NCBI RefSeq assembly: GCF_016598615.1
Contig: NZ_CP066831.1
Location: 7,378,001 to 7,442,000, forward strand
DNA length: 64,000 nt
Reading direction: 5' to 3'
DNA from: Streptomyces liliifuscus
Lineage (GTDB): Bacteria; Actinomycetota; Actinomycetes; Streptomycetales; Streptomycetaceae
The notes under the pieces are model-generated. The model made no database searches. It had not been told where the DNA came from and saw only the letters and a list, made by a program, of their open reading frames with translations. The position numbers and the translations under genes were made by a program. Shown one piece after another: positions 34,157 to 42,587 of the stretch. Every line of letters begins with the position of its first letter. Within the stretch, counting starts at the first letter, position 1.

Positions 34157-34435
34157 ATGACCAGCACAGCCCATACCCACGACCGGCCCGTCGGCGACGC
34201 GTGCCCGTACTGCGGGTGGCCCGACCGTGCCGAGCCCTTCCAGGTGGTGTCCCGGCACGGCACGGCCGCCGGCCAGACCGTGTGGACGCGGTGCGGATGC
34301 GGTTCGCTCCAGATGCGCGTCGTGGACGCCCGCGGCATGAACGTCGTTACGCGCAGCCGGCCCGCCACGCGGCGCTCGGCGGACCGGGTCACCTCCGGTG
34401 GGGTGGGATGTTCGCTGCGGGCCGGTGGGGGCTGA
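34157..34435 (+). CDS. Small zinc-ribbon-like protein, 92 aa
   Basis: Unrecognised 92-residue protein. It has a CxxC pair (DACPYCGWPD) and a CxC pair (TRCGCGSLQMRVVD), 33 residues apart, enough to bind one zinc ion in a ribbon. The tail after residue 70 is basic and low in complexity. GAGGAG lies about 11 bases before the ATG. It is divergent from the LysR gene and may be its target. No enzyme signature is present. Confidence 0.62.
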   Translation: MTSTAHTHDRPVGDACPYCGWPDRAEPFQVVSRHGTAAGQTVWTRCGCGSLQMRVVDARGMNVVTRSRPATRRSADRVTSGGVGCSLRAGGG

Positions 34436-34506
34436 TCGCGCAGTTCCCCGCGCCCCTTGGGGGCGCGCGAAGCGGCGCCCTTCAGGGGCGCGGGGAACTG
34501 CGCGGC
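34434..34506. repeat. Inverted pair of the recurrent intergenic repeat
   Basis: A reverse copy (ATCGCGCAGTTCCCCGCGCC, 34435-34460) and a forward copy (TTCAGGGGCGCGGGGAACTG, 34481-34506) face each other between convergent genes. Together they can fold into a long GC hairpin and probably end transcription from both sides. Confidence 0.75.
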
Positions 34507-34540
34507 CCACCCCCACCGGCCCGCAGGCGGCACACGACAC

Positions 34541-35290
34541 TCAGCCCGTTTCGACGCCCAGCGTCAGCGTGCCCGCGTAGCCCGACGTCGCCGAGCCGCC
34601 CAGCGCGGTGAGCGTCAGCAGGCCGGACGCGGCGCCACCCTCGTCGTAGATGGAATCCTGCGCGAGGGTCGTCCGGGGCACGGTGTTGGCCGCGTACGCG
34701 GGCACCTCCGCCACGTCCTCGGTGACCGCCTCGTCGAAGAACAGCTGCCCGGTGTGCAGTTCCTGACCGCCCTCGAAGGAACCGTCGGAGGTCAGCGTCA
34801 CGTCGGTGTGCACCTTCACATGGATGTGGATGCACCGCCCCCGGTACCAGCCGGGATAGACGCTGGTGATCCGGGCGACCCCGTCGGAGCCGGTCAGCAC
34901 CCCGCCCCGCAGGAACGTCCCGTTGTCCGGCTCGTCGTGCCCGTTGCCCCCGACGAACCCGGAGTACTCGCCGAGCGCGTCGCAGTGCCAGATCTCCACG
35001 AGCGCGTTGCCGAGCGGCGCGCACGTGTCGTCGTCGACGACGGTGAGCGTGAGTTTCAGCGGGACACCGGTCTTGTCCTCGCTGACATCGGCGCGGACGA
35101 GCTGTCCGTCGAGGTAGTAGGGGCCTTCGGTCATCTCCTTGGTGAGGGTGCAGACGGCCGCGGCGGCCACGGGGACCCCGGCGGCCGAGGGGGCTTCGGG
35201 GGCCGTGGCTCCCACGGTCAGCGTGGCCGCGGTGGCGCCACCGGCGATGAGTACGGTTCGACGTCGGATCGATGTGTCTGTCATGAGCAT
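34541..35290 (-). CDS. Secreted intradiol-dioxygenase-like protein
   Basis: 249-residue protein of the intradiol ring-cleavage dioxygenase fold. A twin-arginine leader (SIRRRTVLIAGGATAATL) predicts Tat export, so it should act outside the membrane. Non-haem Fe(III) ligands can be placed: Tyr in TEGPYYLDGQ, Tyr in SVYPGWYRGR and two His in CIHIHVKVH. WHCDALGEYSGF is the conserved catechol-site loop. Exported members are known in Streptomyces and cleave catechols. The start may be ATG 35290 or 35284; neither has a good ribosome site. Confidence 0.85.
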   Translation of the reverse strand: MLMTDTSIRRRTVLIAGGATAATLTVGATAPEAPSAAGVPVAAAAVCTLTKEMTEGPYYLDGQLVRADVSEDKTGVPLKLTLTVVDDDTCAPLGNALVEIWHCDALGEYSGFVGGNGHDEPDNGTFLRGGVLTGSDGVARITSVYPGWYRGRCIHIHVKVHTDVTLTSDGSFEGGQELHTGQLFFDEAVTEDVAEVPAYAANTVPRTTLAQDSIYDEGGAASGLLTLTALGGSATSGYAGTLTLGVETG

Positions 35291-35423
35291 GGCACCGTAG
35301 AAACGGAGCCTGTCGGGGTGCTGTGCGTTCGGCAAAGTGACGGGGCGTCAAGTCGCTTGTGAGACACCTGGGATGTCGAAAGGCTTTCGACACTTCCCGG
35401 GGCGCGAGGGGCCGTGTGAACCG

Positions 35424-35452
35424 TTGACGCGCAAGGGGTTCGATTCTACTTT
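35424..35452 (+). promoter_or_regulatory. Promoter of the arabinanase gene
   Basis: TTGACG (35424-35429), a 17-bp spacer and TACTTT (35447-35452) make a good sigma-70-type promoter. The -10 ends three bases before the first of two tandem GTTCG boxes, the same geometry as at the eroded importer. Confidence 0.65.
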
Positions 35453-35455
35453 CCC

Positions 35456-35490
35456 GTTCGAATTGATGACCATCGTTCGGCACATCGAAC
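35456..35490. promoter_or_regulatory. Tandem GTTCG-N6-CGAAC boxes upstream of arabinanase
   Basis: Box 1 (35456-35471) is GTTCG-AATTGA-TGACC. Box 2 (35475-35490) is GTTCG-GCACAT-CGAAC, a perfect inverted repeat that extends to 7-bp arms (35473-35492). Boxes are 19 bp apart and would cover the transcription start. A further GTTCG at 35438 lies 18 bp upstream. Confidence 0.68.
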
Positions 35491-35525
35491 GAACTCTGCC
35501 CCTCCCCATGTGCAGGAGGACCCCC

Positions 35526-36548
35526 GTGAGCCGCATCCCCCACAGCGCCCGCCTCCACAGCGCCCGCCCCCACAATGCCCGGCGCCGCAGGGCCCGTAGA
35601 ACAGCCCTGCTCGCCGTCCCCGCGGCGATCCTGCTCGCCCTCGTCCCGGGGACCGCGTCCGCCTATCCGAACCCGGGCACCGTCACCGGCTCGACCGTCG
35701 TCCACGACCCGACGATGATCCGTACCTCGTCGGGCCAGTACCTGCTGTACGCCACCGGCGGCGGCCTCGCCCACAAGACCTCGGCCAACCGGATCGCCTT
35801 CAGCGCGGGCGGGGACGCCTTCGGGACCAGGCCCGGCTGGTGGTCGTCGTACGCCACCGAGGCGTGGGCGCCCGACATCTCGTACCGCGGTGGCAAGTAC
35901 CTGATGTACTACGCCGTTTCGACCTTCGGCTCGAACAAGTCGGCCATCGGGCTGGCCACTTCACCGACCGGACTGCCGGGCTCGTGGAGCGACCAGGGGA
36001 CCGTGTACACCTCCACGACCTCCAGCGACTACAACGCCATCGACCCGAACCTCTTCGTGGACGGCGACGGCAAGTGGTGGCTGTCCTTCGGCAGTTGGTG
36101 GACCGGGCTCAAGATGATCCAGCTCAACCCGTCGACGGGCAAGCAGCTCTCGTCGAACACCACGCGCTACTCGATCGCCTCCCGGCCGACCGGCACGAAG
36201 GCCGTCGAGGCTCCGTCGATCGTCAAACGGGGCGGCTACTACTACCTGTTCGCGTCGTACGACACCTGCTGTGCCGGTACCGGCTCCACGTACAAGGTGA
36301 AGGTGGGCCGGGCCACGAGTGTCACCGGGCCCTATTACGACAAGAGCGGCGTCGCGATGACGAACAACGGTGGGACGCCCGTGCTGGAGTCGCACGGCCG
36401 GTACATCGGGCCCGGCGGGCAGTCGATCCTGGCGGACTCGGACGGGGACCTGATCGTCTACCACTACTACGACGGCCAGGACAACGGCACGCCCAAGCTC
36501 GGGATCAACCTGCTGAACTGGAGCGGGGGGTGGCCTGTCGCCTACTGA
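35526..36548 (+). CDS. Secreted GH43 endo-arabinanase-like glycosidase
   Basis: 340-residue secreted five-bladed propeller glycosidase. The signal peptide is ARRTALLAVPAAILLALVPG with likely cleavage after TASA. GH43 catalytic residues can be placed: Asp in VVHDPTMIR (base), Asp in NAIDPNLFVDGDG (pKa modulator) and Glu in KAVEAPSIVKRGG (acid). SYDTCCAGTGSTYKVKVGRA is typical of endo-1,5-alpha-L-arabinanases. The GTG at 35526 follows GGAGGA by five bases; in-frame upstream starts lie within the operator. It should release arabino-oligosaccharides outside the cell, feeding the GH51 enzyme. Confidence 0.9.
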   Translation: MSRIPHSARLHSARPHNARRRRARRTALLAVPAAILLALVPGTASAYPNPGTVTGSTVVHDPTMIRTSSGQYLLYATGGGLAHKTSANRIAFSAGGDAFGTRPGWWSSYATEAWAPDISYRGGKYLMYYAVSTFGSNKSAIGLATSPTGLPGSWSDQGTVYTSTTSSDYNAIDPNLFVDGDGKWWLSFGSWWTGLKMIQLNPSTGKQLSSNTTRYSIASRPTGTKAVEAPSIVKRGGYYYLFASYDTCCAGTGSTYKVKVGRATSVTGPYYDKSGVAMTNNGGTPVLESHGRYIGPGGQSILADSDGDLIVYHYYDGQDNGTPKLGINLLNWSGGWPVAY

Positions 36549-36597
36549 TGCGCTCCGCGGGAAGGTGGTTCGTTGGGCGCGGGTGGGTGGGGGCTGG

Positions 36598-36720
36598 TCG
36601 CGCAGTTCCCCGCGCCCCTAAAAGATTGCGCAGTTCCCCGCGCCCCCAAAGGCCGAAAGACTGCGCCGTTCCCCGCGGCCCAAAAGCCAAAAGATCGCGC
36701 CGTTCCCCGCGCCCCTGAAC
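36598..36720 (-). repeat. Four tandem copies of the recurrent intergenic repeat
   Basis: The 317-bp gap between the convergent arabinanase and aminotransferase genes contains four reverse copies (CGCAGTTCCCCGCGCCCC and variants) beginning near 36600, 36628, 36661 and 36694. The rest of the gap shows nothing gene-like. Confidence 0.8.
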
Positions 36721-36865
36721 GGTATGGGCAAGAGGTGCGGGCCCGCGTCTCCCCTCCGAGCGCGGGCCCGCTGCCCCCTGTGCCGGGGCCGGGAGGGTCC
36801 TGGACCTCCCGGCCGGCGAGGGCCCCGTTGCGGGATGCGGGGTCCTCGGGCAACCGGTCCGGTGG

Positions 36866-38470
36866 TCAGCCGACCCGGTCGACAGCGGCGGCCGGCCAGC
36901 CGGCGCCGTTCGGCGGCGTGTTGGGCCAGCCGGTGGCCTGCTGCGGCACGGGTTGGGGCACCGGCTGCGGCATGGCCTGGGGCTGCGGTTGCGGGAACCC
37001 CTGCGGCTGACCCTGGGCGGCCACGGCGGTCAGCCCGCCCGGCATGCCCGTCGTGCCACGGGTCTGGGCGGCCGTGAGCGGCTGCGGCTGCCCGGGTATC
37101 CCGTTCGCCGCAGCGGTGAACTGCTGCGGCTGGCCCATCATTCCGTTCATTCCGTTGGCCGCGGCGGTCAACGGCTGGGGCTGGCCCATCATTCCGTTCG
37201 CGGCGGCCGTGAGCGGCTGGGGCTGCCCGGCCATCCCGTTGGCGGCCGCGGCGATCCCCGGATAGCCCTGCCCGTTGGTCGAACTGACGAGCCGGTCCAC
37301 CGCCGCCGTACCCGAGCTGTAGCTGGTCCCTGTGCCCAGCTCGGGCACGGCGGCTCCCCTCCTGGTCCCGTAGAGCACCGACTCCATGCCGGACACCAGG
37401 CGACGCACGTCCGTCTGGGGGCGCACCACGAGCCGCAGGAAGCGACTGGACGAGCCGATCTTGTTGCCGCACTCGCGGACCAGGATCCGGTGCTCGGTGA
37501 GCAGGCGGTCCCGGACCACGGTGCCCTCGGCGCCCACGGGGAGGCGCACGAAGAGGAAGTTGCCCTGCGAGGGATAGACCGTGAGGCCGGGCAGCGTGGA
37601 GAGCTGGCGCGCCATGTCGAGCCGGTCGCGGCGCACCATGTGCAGGCTCTCCATGTACTCGGCCCCGTAGTCCTTGAGCATGAAGACCACGGTCTCCGCG
37701 AAGGCGTTCAGGTTCCACTTCGGCAGCATCGAGCGGATCCTGCCCGCCAGGCCCGGGTTGGCCACCATGTAGCCGAACCGCACGCCGTGCAGCCCGAAGT
37801 TCTTGCCGAGGCTGCGCAGCACGATGACGTTGGGGCGCATCACCGCCTCCTCGACGATGCTCGGCTCGTTCTCCGCGTCGGCGAACTCCAGGAACGACTC
37901 GTCGATGACGATCAGGTCGAGGTCGGCGAGCGCGTCGCAGAACGCCAGGATCGTCTGCTTGGGCAGGAAGCCGCCGTCAGGGTTGTTCGGGTTGCAGATG
38001 ACGGCCGCGCGGGTGCCGCGGGAGCGGATGAACTGGATGTACTGGGCCGGGTCGAGGGCGAAGCCGTTGCTCTCCTGGAGCGGGAACATGTCGACGCGCT
38101 TGCCGGTCTCCAGCGGCTGGTCGGTCCAGCGGCCGAAGGTGGGGACGGGGATGGCGAGCGACTCCCGGACCAGCAGATGGTCGATCCAGGTGATGAGTTC
38201 CGTGGACCCGTTGCCCATCGCCACGCACTGCGGGGGCAGTTGGAGCAGGTTGCACAATTCAGCGGTGATCGTGTCCGCGCTGCTCGGGTAGTACGTGATG
38301 ATGTCGCGCAGCCGGTTGGTCAGCTCGTCCATCATCCTGGGCGAGGGAAAGTACGGATTGCACGGGATACAGAAGTCCACCGGACCCGCCTCCCCGCTCT
38401 CGCGTGCCAGCGCGGCCATCGAGGGGCTGTGCGCGCCGGTGCGGAACAGCGAGGTGACATTGTCGGCCAT
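36866..38470 (-). CDS. PLP aminotransferase with repetitive C-terminal tail
   Basis: 534-residue protein. Residues 1-370 are a fold-type I class I/II aminotransferase resembling histidinol-phosphate aminotransferases. They show SSADTITAELCNLL, ICNPNNPDGG, VIDESFLEFAD and the Schiff-base lysine in RSLGKNFGLHGVRFGY. From about residue 385 a 150-residue tail carries four or five repeats of AAANGMxGQPQPLT, then a Gln/Pro-rich end. The tail is absent from ordinary aminotransferases and looks disordered. The amino-acid or keto-acid substrate is not predictable, and the neighbours give no clear pathway. Confidence 0.85.
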   Translation of the reverse strand: MADNVTSLFRTGAHSPSMAALARESGEAGPVDFCIPCNPYFPSPRMMDELTNRLRDIITYYPSSADTITAELCNLLQLPPQCVAMGNGSTELITWIDHLLVRESLAIPVPTFGRWTDQPLETGKRVDMFPLQESNGFALDPAQYIQFIRSRGTRAAVICNPNNPDGGFLPKQTILAFCDALADLDLIVIDESFLEFADAENEPSIVEEAVMRPNVIVLRSLGKNFGLHGVRFGYMVANPGLAGRIRSMLPKWNLNAFAETVVFMLKDYGAEYMESLHMVRRDRLDMARQLSTLPGLTVYPSQGNFLFVRLPVGAEGTVVRDRLLTEHRILVRECGNKIGSSSRFLRLVVRPQTDVRRLVSGMESVLYGTRRGAAVPELGTGTSYSSGTAAVDRLVSSTNGQGYPGIAAAANGMAGQPQPLTAAANGMMGQPQPLTAAANGMNGMMGQPQQFTAAANGIPGQPQPLTAAQTRGTTGMPGGLTAVAAQGQPQGFPQPQPQAMPQPVPQPVPQQATGWPNTPPNGAGWPAAAVDRVG

Positions 38471-38598
38471 GGACCCTCCGTCCTTGAGGGGCGGCCCGAG
38501 CGGGGATACGCGGGCCGACCCTTAGTACGGGCCGCTGTGTGTCTCTGTTCAACGACTGTGAATCGATGTGGAAATTGTGAACCAGCTGTGAAGAAGGA

Positions 38599-39645
38599 TC
38601 ACAAGTTGAAGGAGTGAACCGTCGTCGAGCGGTACGTCCCGCCCGGCCTGAGCACGGTCGACGGGAACTCCGGGCGGTTCGGCGAGTCCGGAAAATGCTG
38701 GGTCTCCAGGCACAGCGCGCTGCCAGGACCGTATGCGTGGCCGCCGGGGCCCACGAGGTCGCCGTCCAGGAAGTTGCCGGAGTAGAACTGCACACCGGGC
38801 TCGGTCGTCGCGATGCTCAGGGTGCGCCCGGAGACCGGTTCGCGGAGGGTCGCGAAGTGCTCGGGTCGCTCCGTGAGCCCCTTGTCGAGGACCAGGTTGT
38901 GGTCGAAGCCCCTGGTGTGCAGGAGTTGTGGGTCGCTGCGGCCGAGGTCCTCGCCGACCGTCTTCGGCGTACGGAAGTCGAAGGCGGTGCCCGTGACTTC
39001 GGCGAGCTCGCCGGTGGGGACCAGGCGCGCGTCGACCGGTGTGAAGCGGGACGCGGCGACCGTCAGCTCGTGGTCGTGGACCTGGCCGGCGCCCTCGCCC
39101 GCGAGGTTCCAGTACACGTGGTTGGTGAGGTTGACGACCGTGGCCCGGTCGGTGGTGGCCTCGTAGTCGATGCGCCAGTCGCCGTTCCCGGTGAGCGTGT
39201 ACGTGACCTTCGTCGTCAGCGTGCCGGGGTAGCCCATCTCGCCGTCGGGGCTGGTGCGGCGCAGGACCAGGCCCACGTCGGAGCCGGTGGTGAACTCCTC
39301 CACGGCCCAGACGTGTTTGTCGAAGCCGTCGGGCCCGCCGTGCAGGTTGTTCCCGCCGTCGTTGACGGGGAGCCGGTGCTCCTCGCCGTCGAGGGTGAAC
39401 CTGCCGTCGGCGATGCGGTTGCCGTACCGGCCGATGACGGCGCCGAAGTACGGGCTGGACGCCTCGTACTCCTCGATCGTCCCGAAACCGAGCGACACGT
39501 TCGCGTACCGGCCGTCGCGGTCCGGGAGTTCCAGGGACTGGACGACTGCGCCGTAGGAGAGGACCCCCAGCCGGGTGCCGCCGTTCTCCAGCGACCAGCG
39601 GTGGACCTTCGTGCCGTCGGCGAGCGTTCCGAAAAGTTCCTTCAC
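38599..39645 (-). CDS. Aldose 1-epimerase (galactose mutarotase family)
   Basis: 348-residue beta-sandwich epimerase that interconverts alpha- and beta-anomers of free sugars. Landmarks are FGAVIGRYGNRIADGRF, NNLHGGPDGFDKHVW with a conserved His, NLTNHVYWNLAG with the catalytic His, and the catalytic Glu near LCLETQHFPDSPNRPEF. The GTG at 39645 is chosen from the family N-terminus and a GGACG ribosome site. It lies 118 bp downstream of the ABC importer operon, past its terminator. It probably speeds entry of imported sugars into an anomer-specific dehydrogenase. Confidence 0.9.
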   Translation of the reverse strand: MKELFGTLADGTKVHRWSLENGGTRLGVLSYGAVVQSLELPDRDGRYANVSLGFGTIEEYEASSPYFGAVIGRYGNRIADGRFTLDGEEHRLPVNDGGNNLHGGPDGFDKHVWAVEEFTTGSDVGLVLRRTSPDGEMGYPGTLTTKVTYTLTGNGDWRIDYEATTDRATVVNLTNHVYWNLAGEGAGQVHDHELTVAASRFTPVDARLVPTGELAEVTGTAFDFRTPKTVGEDLGRSDPQLLHTRGFDHNLVLDKGLTERPEHFATLREPVSGRTLSIATTEPGVQFYSGNFLDGDLVGPGGHAYGPGSALCLETQHFPDSPNRPEFPSTVLRPGGTYRSTTVHSFNL

Positions 39646-39720
39646 GGTCGTCCTGTCTTCCAACTGTCTTCTGGAGCTTGGCTGTTGCCGCGGTGCGCAA
39701 AGAAGCCGCACACAGAGAAA

Positions 39721-39754
39721 TGGGGCCCCACGGGCATGCGCCCGCGGGGCCCCA
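39721..39754 (-). terminator. Terminator of the sugar ABC importer operon
   Basis: TGGGGCCCCACGGGC / GCCCGCGGGGCCCCA form a 15-bp stem with one mismatch and a 4-base loop, 9 bp after the permease stop. Confidence 0.8.
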
Positions 39755-39763
39755 CCGGCAAGG

Positions 39764-41008
39764 TTACGAACCGACCTTGCGCTTGTTCCACACGTCGAAG
39801 CCGACCGCCGCGAGGAGCACCAGGCCCTTGATGACCTGCTGCCAGTCGCTGCCGACACCGACGAGGTTCATGCCGTTGTTCAGAACACCGAGGACGACAC
39901 CACCGATGATCGCGCCGAGGACCGTGCCCACGCCGCCGCTCATCGACGCGCCGCCGATGAACGAGGCGGCGATCGCCTCCAGTTCGAAGTTCAGACCGGC
40001 CTTCGGCGAGGCCGCGTTGAACCGGGCCGCGAAGACCAGACCCGCCAGCGCCGCCAGCATGCCCATGTTGAGGAAGACCAGGAAGGTGACCTTCTTGTCC
40101 CGCACACCGGACAGCTTCGCCGCGGGCAGGTTGCCGCCGATCGCGTAGATGTGACGGCCGATGACGGCGTTGCGCATCACATAGCCGAAGCCGACGACGA
40201 GGACGCCGAGGATGAGCAGGACGACCGGGGCGCCCTTGTAGCTGGCGAGCATCATCGTGACCGTGAGGACGGCGGCGACGAGCGCCACGATCTTCAGCAG
40301 GAACAGCTTGGTGGGCGGCACCTCGAGCGCGAACTCCTGCTGCCGCCTGCGGTCACGGAACTCCTGCAGCACGATGAACGCGATCACGGCGAAGCCGAGC
40401 AGCAGCGTGAGGTTGTGGTAGTTGGTGTCCGGGCCGACCTCGGGAAGGAAGCCGTTCGAGACGTCCTGCAGACCCTTGGGGAACGGGCCGACCGTCTGGC
40501 CCTCCAGGAAGATCTCCGTCAGACCGCGGAAGAGCAGCATTCCGGCGAGGGTGACGATGAAGGACGGTATGCCGAGATAAGCGATGAAGAACCCTTGCAG
40601 GGCACCCGCGGCGGCGCCCAGGAGCAGGCACAGCACGACGGCCAGTGGCCAGGCCATGTCGTGATTGACCATCAGTACGGCACCCACCGCGCCCACGAAG
40701 GCGGTGAGCGATCCGACCGACAGGTCGATGTGGCCCGCGATGATGACGAGCATCATGCCGATGGCGAGGATCAGGATGTAGCTGTTCTGCAGCACCAGGT
40801 TGGAGACGTTGCGCGGCAGCAGCAGGTCGCCGTCGGTCCACACCGCGAACAGCACTACGATCAGGCCGAGGGCGATCAGCATGCCGTACTGCCGCATGTT
40901 GCGGCGCATACCGTCCACCATCAGCTGCAGCAGGCCGTCGCCCCCGGTCGAGCCGCCCTTGCCGGCGGGCGCCGGCGCGGGGGACTTGGCGGTCACGTTC
41001 GTGCTCAT
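39764..41008 (-). CDS. mmsB: Multiple-monosaccharide ABC permease (MmsB/GguB-like)
   Basis: 414-residue permease of the ribose/xylose-type (CUT2) ABC family with about ten helices. Typical segments are IILAIGMMLVIIAGHIDLSVG-like (seen as ILAIGMMLVIIAGHIDLSVG), LGIPSFIVTLAGMLLFRGL and ALAGLVFAARFNAASP. The 414-residue length and the central charged loop (EFRDRRRQQEFALEVPPTK) match the MmsB/GguB subgroup. It is the last gene of a binding-protein/ATPase/permease operon, 5 bases after the ATPase. Together they should import arabinose, galactose, glucose or similar pentoses/hexoses. Confidence 0.9.
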   Translation of the reverse strand: MSTNVTAKSPAPAPAGKGGSTGGDGLLQLMVDGMRRNMRQYGMLIALGLIVVLFAVWTDGDLLLPRNVSNLVLQNSYILILAIGMMLVIIAGHIDLSVGSLTAFVGAVGAVLMVNHDMAWPLAVVLCLLLGAAAGALQGFFIAYLGIPSFIVTLAGMLLFRGLTEIFLEGQTVGPFPKGLQDVSNGFLPEVGPDTNYHNLTLLLGFAVIAFIVLQEFRDRRRQQEFALEVPPTKLFLLKIVALVAAVLTVTMMLASYKGAPVVLLILGVLVVGFGYVMRNAVIGRHIYAIGGNLPAAKLSGVRDKKVTFLVFLNMGMLAALAGLVFAARFNAASPKAGLNFELEAIAASFIGGASMSGGVGTVLGAIIGGVVLGVLNNGMNLVGVGSDWQQVIKGLVLLAAVGFDVWNKRKVGS

Positions 41009-41013
41009 CGGTC

Positions 41014-42555
41014 TTACCTCTTGTCCTTCGTCATCTGGCGCATCAGCACTTCCTGCGTGGCCTCGGCCCGCTGGACCTCACCGGTCAACCGTCCGGCGGC
41101 CATCGTGTAGATGCGGTCGCACATTCCGAGCAGTTCGGGCAGCTCGGAGGAGATGAAGACGACCGCCTTGCCCTCGGCGGCCAGTTTGTCGATGACCGTG
41201 TAGATCTCGAACTTGGCGCCCACGTCGATCCCGCGGGTCGGCTCGTCCAGGATCAGCACGTCGGGACCCGCGAAGATCCACTTGCTGAGGACGACCTTCT
41301 GCTGGTTGCCGCCCGACAGCTTGCCGACCGGCTCGAAGACGGTCGGAGCCTTGATGTTCATCGACTTGCGGAAGCCCTCGGCGACCTGCCGCTCCTCGTG
41401 CTCGTCGACCACGCCGCGCTTGGCGACCTTGCCGAGGGCACTGAGGGAGATGTTCCGGTTGATGGTGTCGATGAGGTTGAGGCCGTAGTGCTTGCGGTCC
41501 TCGGTGACGTAGGCGATCCCGTGCTTGATCGCGTCGGACACGGTCTTCGTACGGATCTCCGTGCCGTCCTTGAGGACGGTGCCGCCCGCGTACCGGCCGT
41601 AGGTGCGCCCGAAGACGCTCATCGCGAGCTCGGTGCGCCCGGCGCCCATGAGTCCCGCGATGCCGACTATCTCGCCGCGGCGCACCTGGATCGACACGTC
41701 GTCGACCACCTTGCGCTGCTGGTCGATCGGGTGGTGGACGGTCCAGTTGCGGATCTCCAGCGCCGGTGCCGAGCCCACCTCCGTGTCGTGCGGGGTGCGG
41801 TCCGGGAAGCGGTGGTCGAGGTCGCGTCCGACCATGCCGCTGATGATCCGGTCCTCGGTCGTCTCGGCCGCCTTCACGTCGAGGGTCTCGATGGACCGCC
41901 CGTCGCGCAGGATCGTCACCGAGTCCGCGACCCGCTCGATCTCGTTCAGCTTGTGCGAAATGATGATCGAGGTGATGCCCTGTTCCTTCAGACCAAGGAT
42001 CAGGTCCAGGAGCTTGCCGCTGTCCTCGTCGTTCAGAGCCGCCGTGGGCTCGTCGAGGATCAGCAGCTTCACCTTCTTCGACAGCGCCTTCGCGATCTCG
42101 ACGAGCTGCTGCTTGCCCACGCCGATGTCGGCGACGCGGGTGTCCGGGTGCTCGTTGAGCCCGACCCTGCGCAGCAGTTCCGTCGCGTGCTTGAGCGTCT
42201 CGGTCCAGCTGATGAACCCGCGCGTGGCGTGCTCGTTGCCGAGAAAGATGTTCTCCGCGATGGAGAGATAGGGCACCAGGGCGAGCTCCTGATGGATGAT
42301 CACGATGCCGTGCTGCTCGCTCGCCCGGATGTCCTTGAAAGAGCAGGCCTCTCCCTCGAAGAGGATCTCGCCCTCGTAACTGCCGTGCGGATGGACGCCG
42401 GAGAGGACCTTCATGAGGGTCGACTTTCCGGCGCCGTTCTCACCGCAGATGGCGTGGACCTCGCCCGGCCGGACGCTCAGGGAGACGTCCGAGAGCGCCT
42501 TGACGCCCGGAAAGGTCTTGACTATCGAGCGCATTTCCAGGACGGGTCCCGCCAT
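41014..42555 (-). CDS. mmsA: Multiple-monosaccharide ABC ATPase (MmsA/GguA-like)
   Basis: 513-residue CUT2-type ATPase with two nucleotide-binding domains. The first has a good Walker A (GENGAGKST), signature region IGVGKQQLVEIAKALS and Walker B LLILDEPTAAL. The second Walker A is altered (GLMGAGRTE), as usual for the family, with LSGGNQQKVVLSKW and VLILDEPTRG. The ATG at 42555 follows GGAAGG. It lies between binding-protein and permease genes with short gaps, so all three are one operon. Confidence 0.92.
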   Translation of the reverse strand: MAGPVLEMRSIVKTFPGVKALSDVSLSVRPGEVHAICGENGAGKSTLMKVLSGVHPHGSYEGEILFEGEACSFKDIRASEQHGIVIIHQELALVPYLSIAENIFLGNEHATRGFISWTETLKHATELLRRVGLNEHPDTRVADIGVGKQQLVEIAKALSKKVKLLILDEPTAALNDEDSGKLLDLILGLKEQGITSIIISHKLNEIERVADSVTILRDGRSIETLDVKAAETTEDRIISGMVGRDLDHRFPDRTPHDTEVGSAPALEIRNWTVHHPIDQQRKVVDDVSIQVRRGEIVGIAGLMGAGRTELAMSVFGRTYGRYAGGTVLKDGTEIRTKTVSDAIKHGIAYVTEDRKHYGLNLIDTINRNISLSALGKVAKRGVVDEHEERQVAEGFRKSMNIKAPTVFEPVGKLSGGNQQKVVLSKWIFAGPDVLILDEPTRGIDVGAKFEIYTVIDKLAAEGKAVVFISSELPELLGMCDRIYTMAAGRLTGEVQRAEATQEVLMRQMTKDKR

Positions 42556-42587
42556 GGTCGTGCCTTCCAATCCCTAGGGGGTGGCGG

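Noticed and set aside
35430..35455. GGGGTTCGATTCTAC resembling a tRNA T-arm
   Set aside because: No pairing T-stem, acceptor stem or anticodon arm is nearby. The GTTCG belongs to the operator array of the arabinanase promoter.
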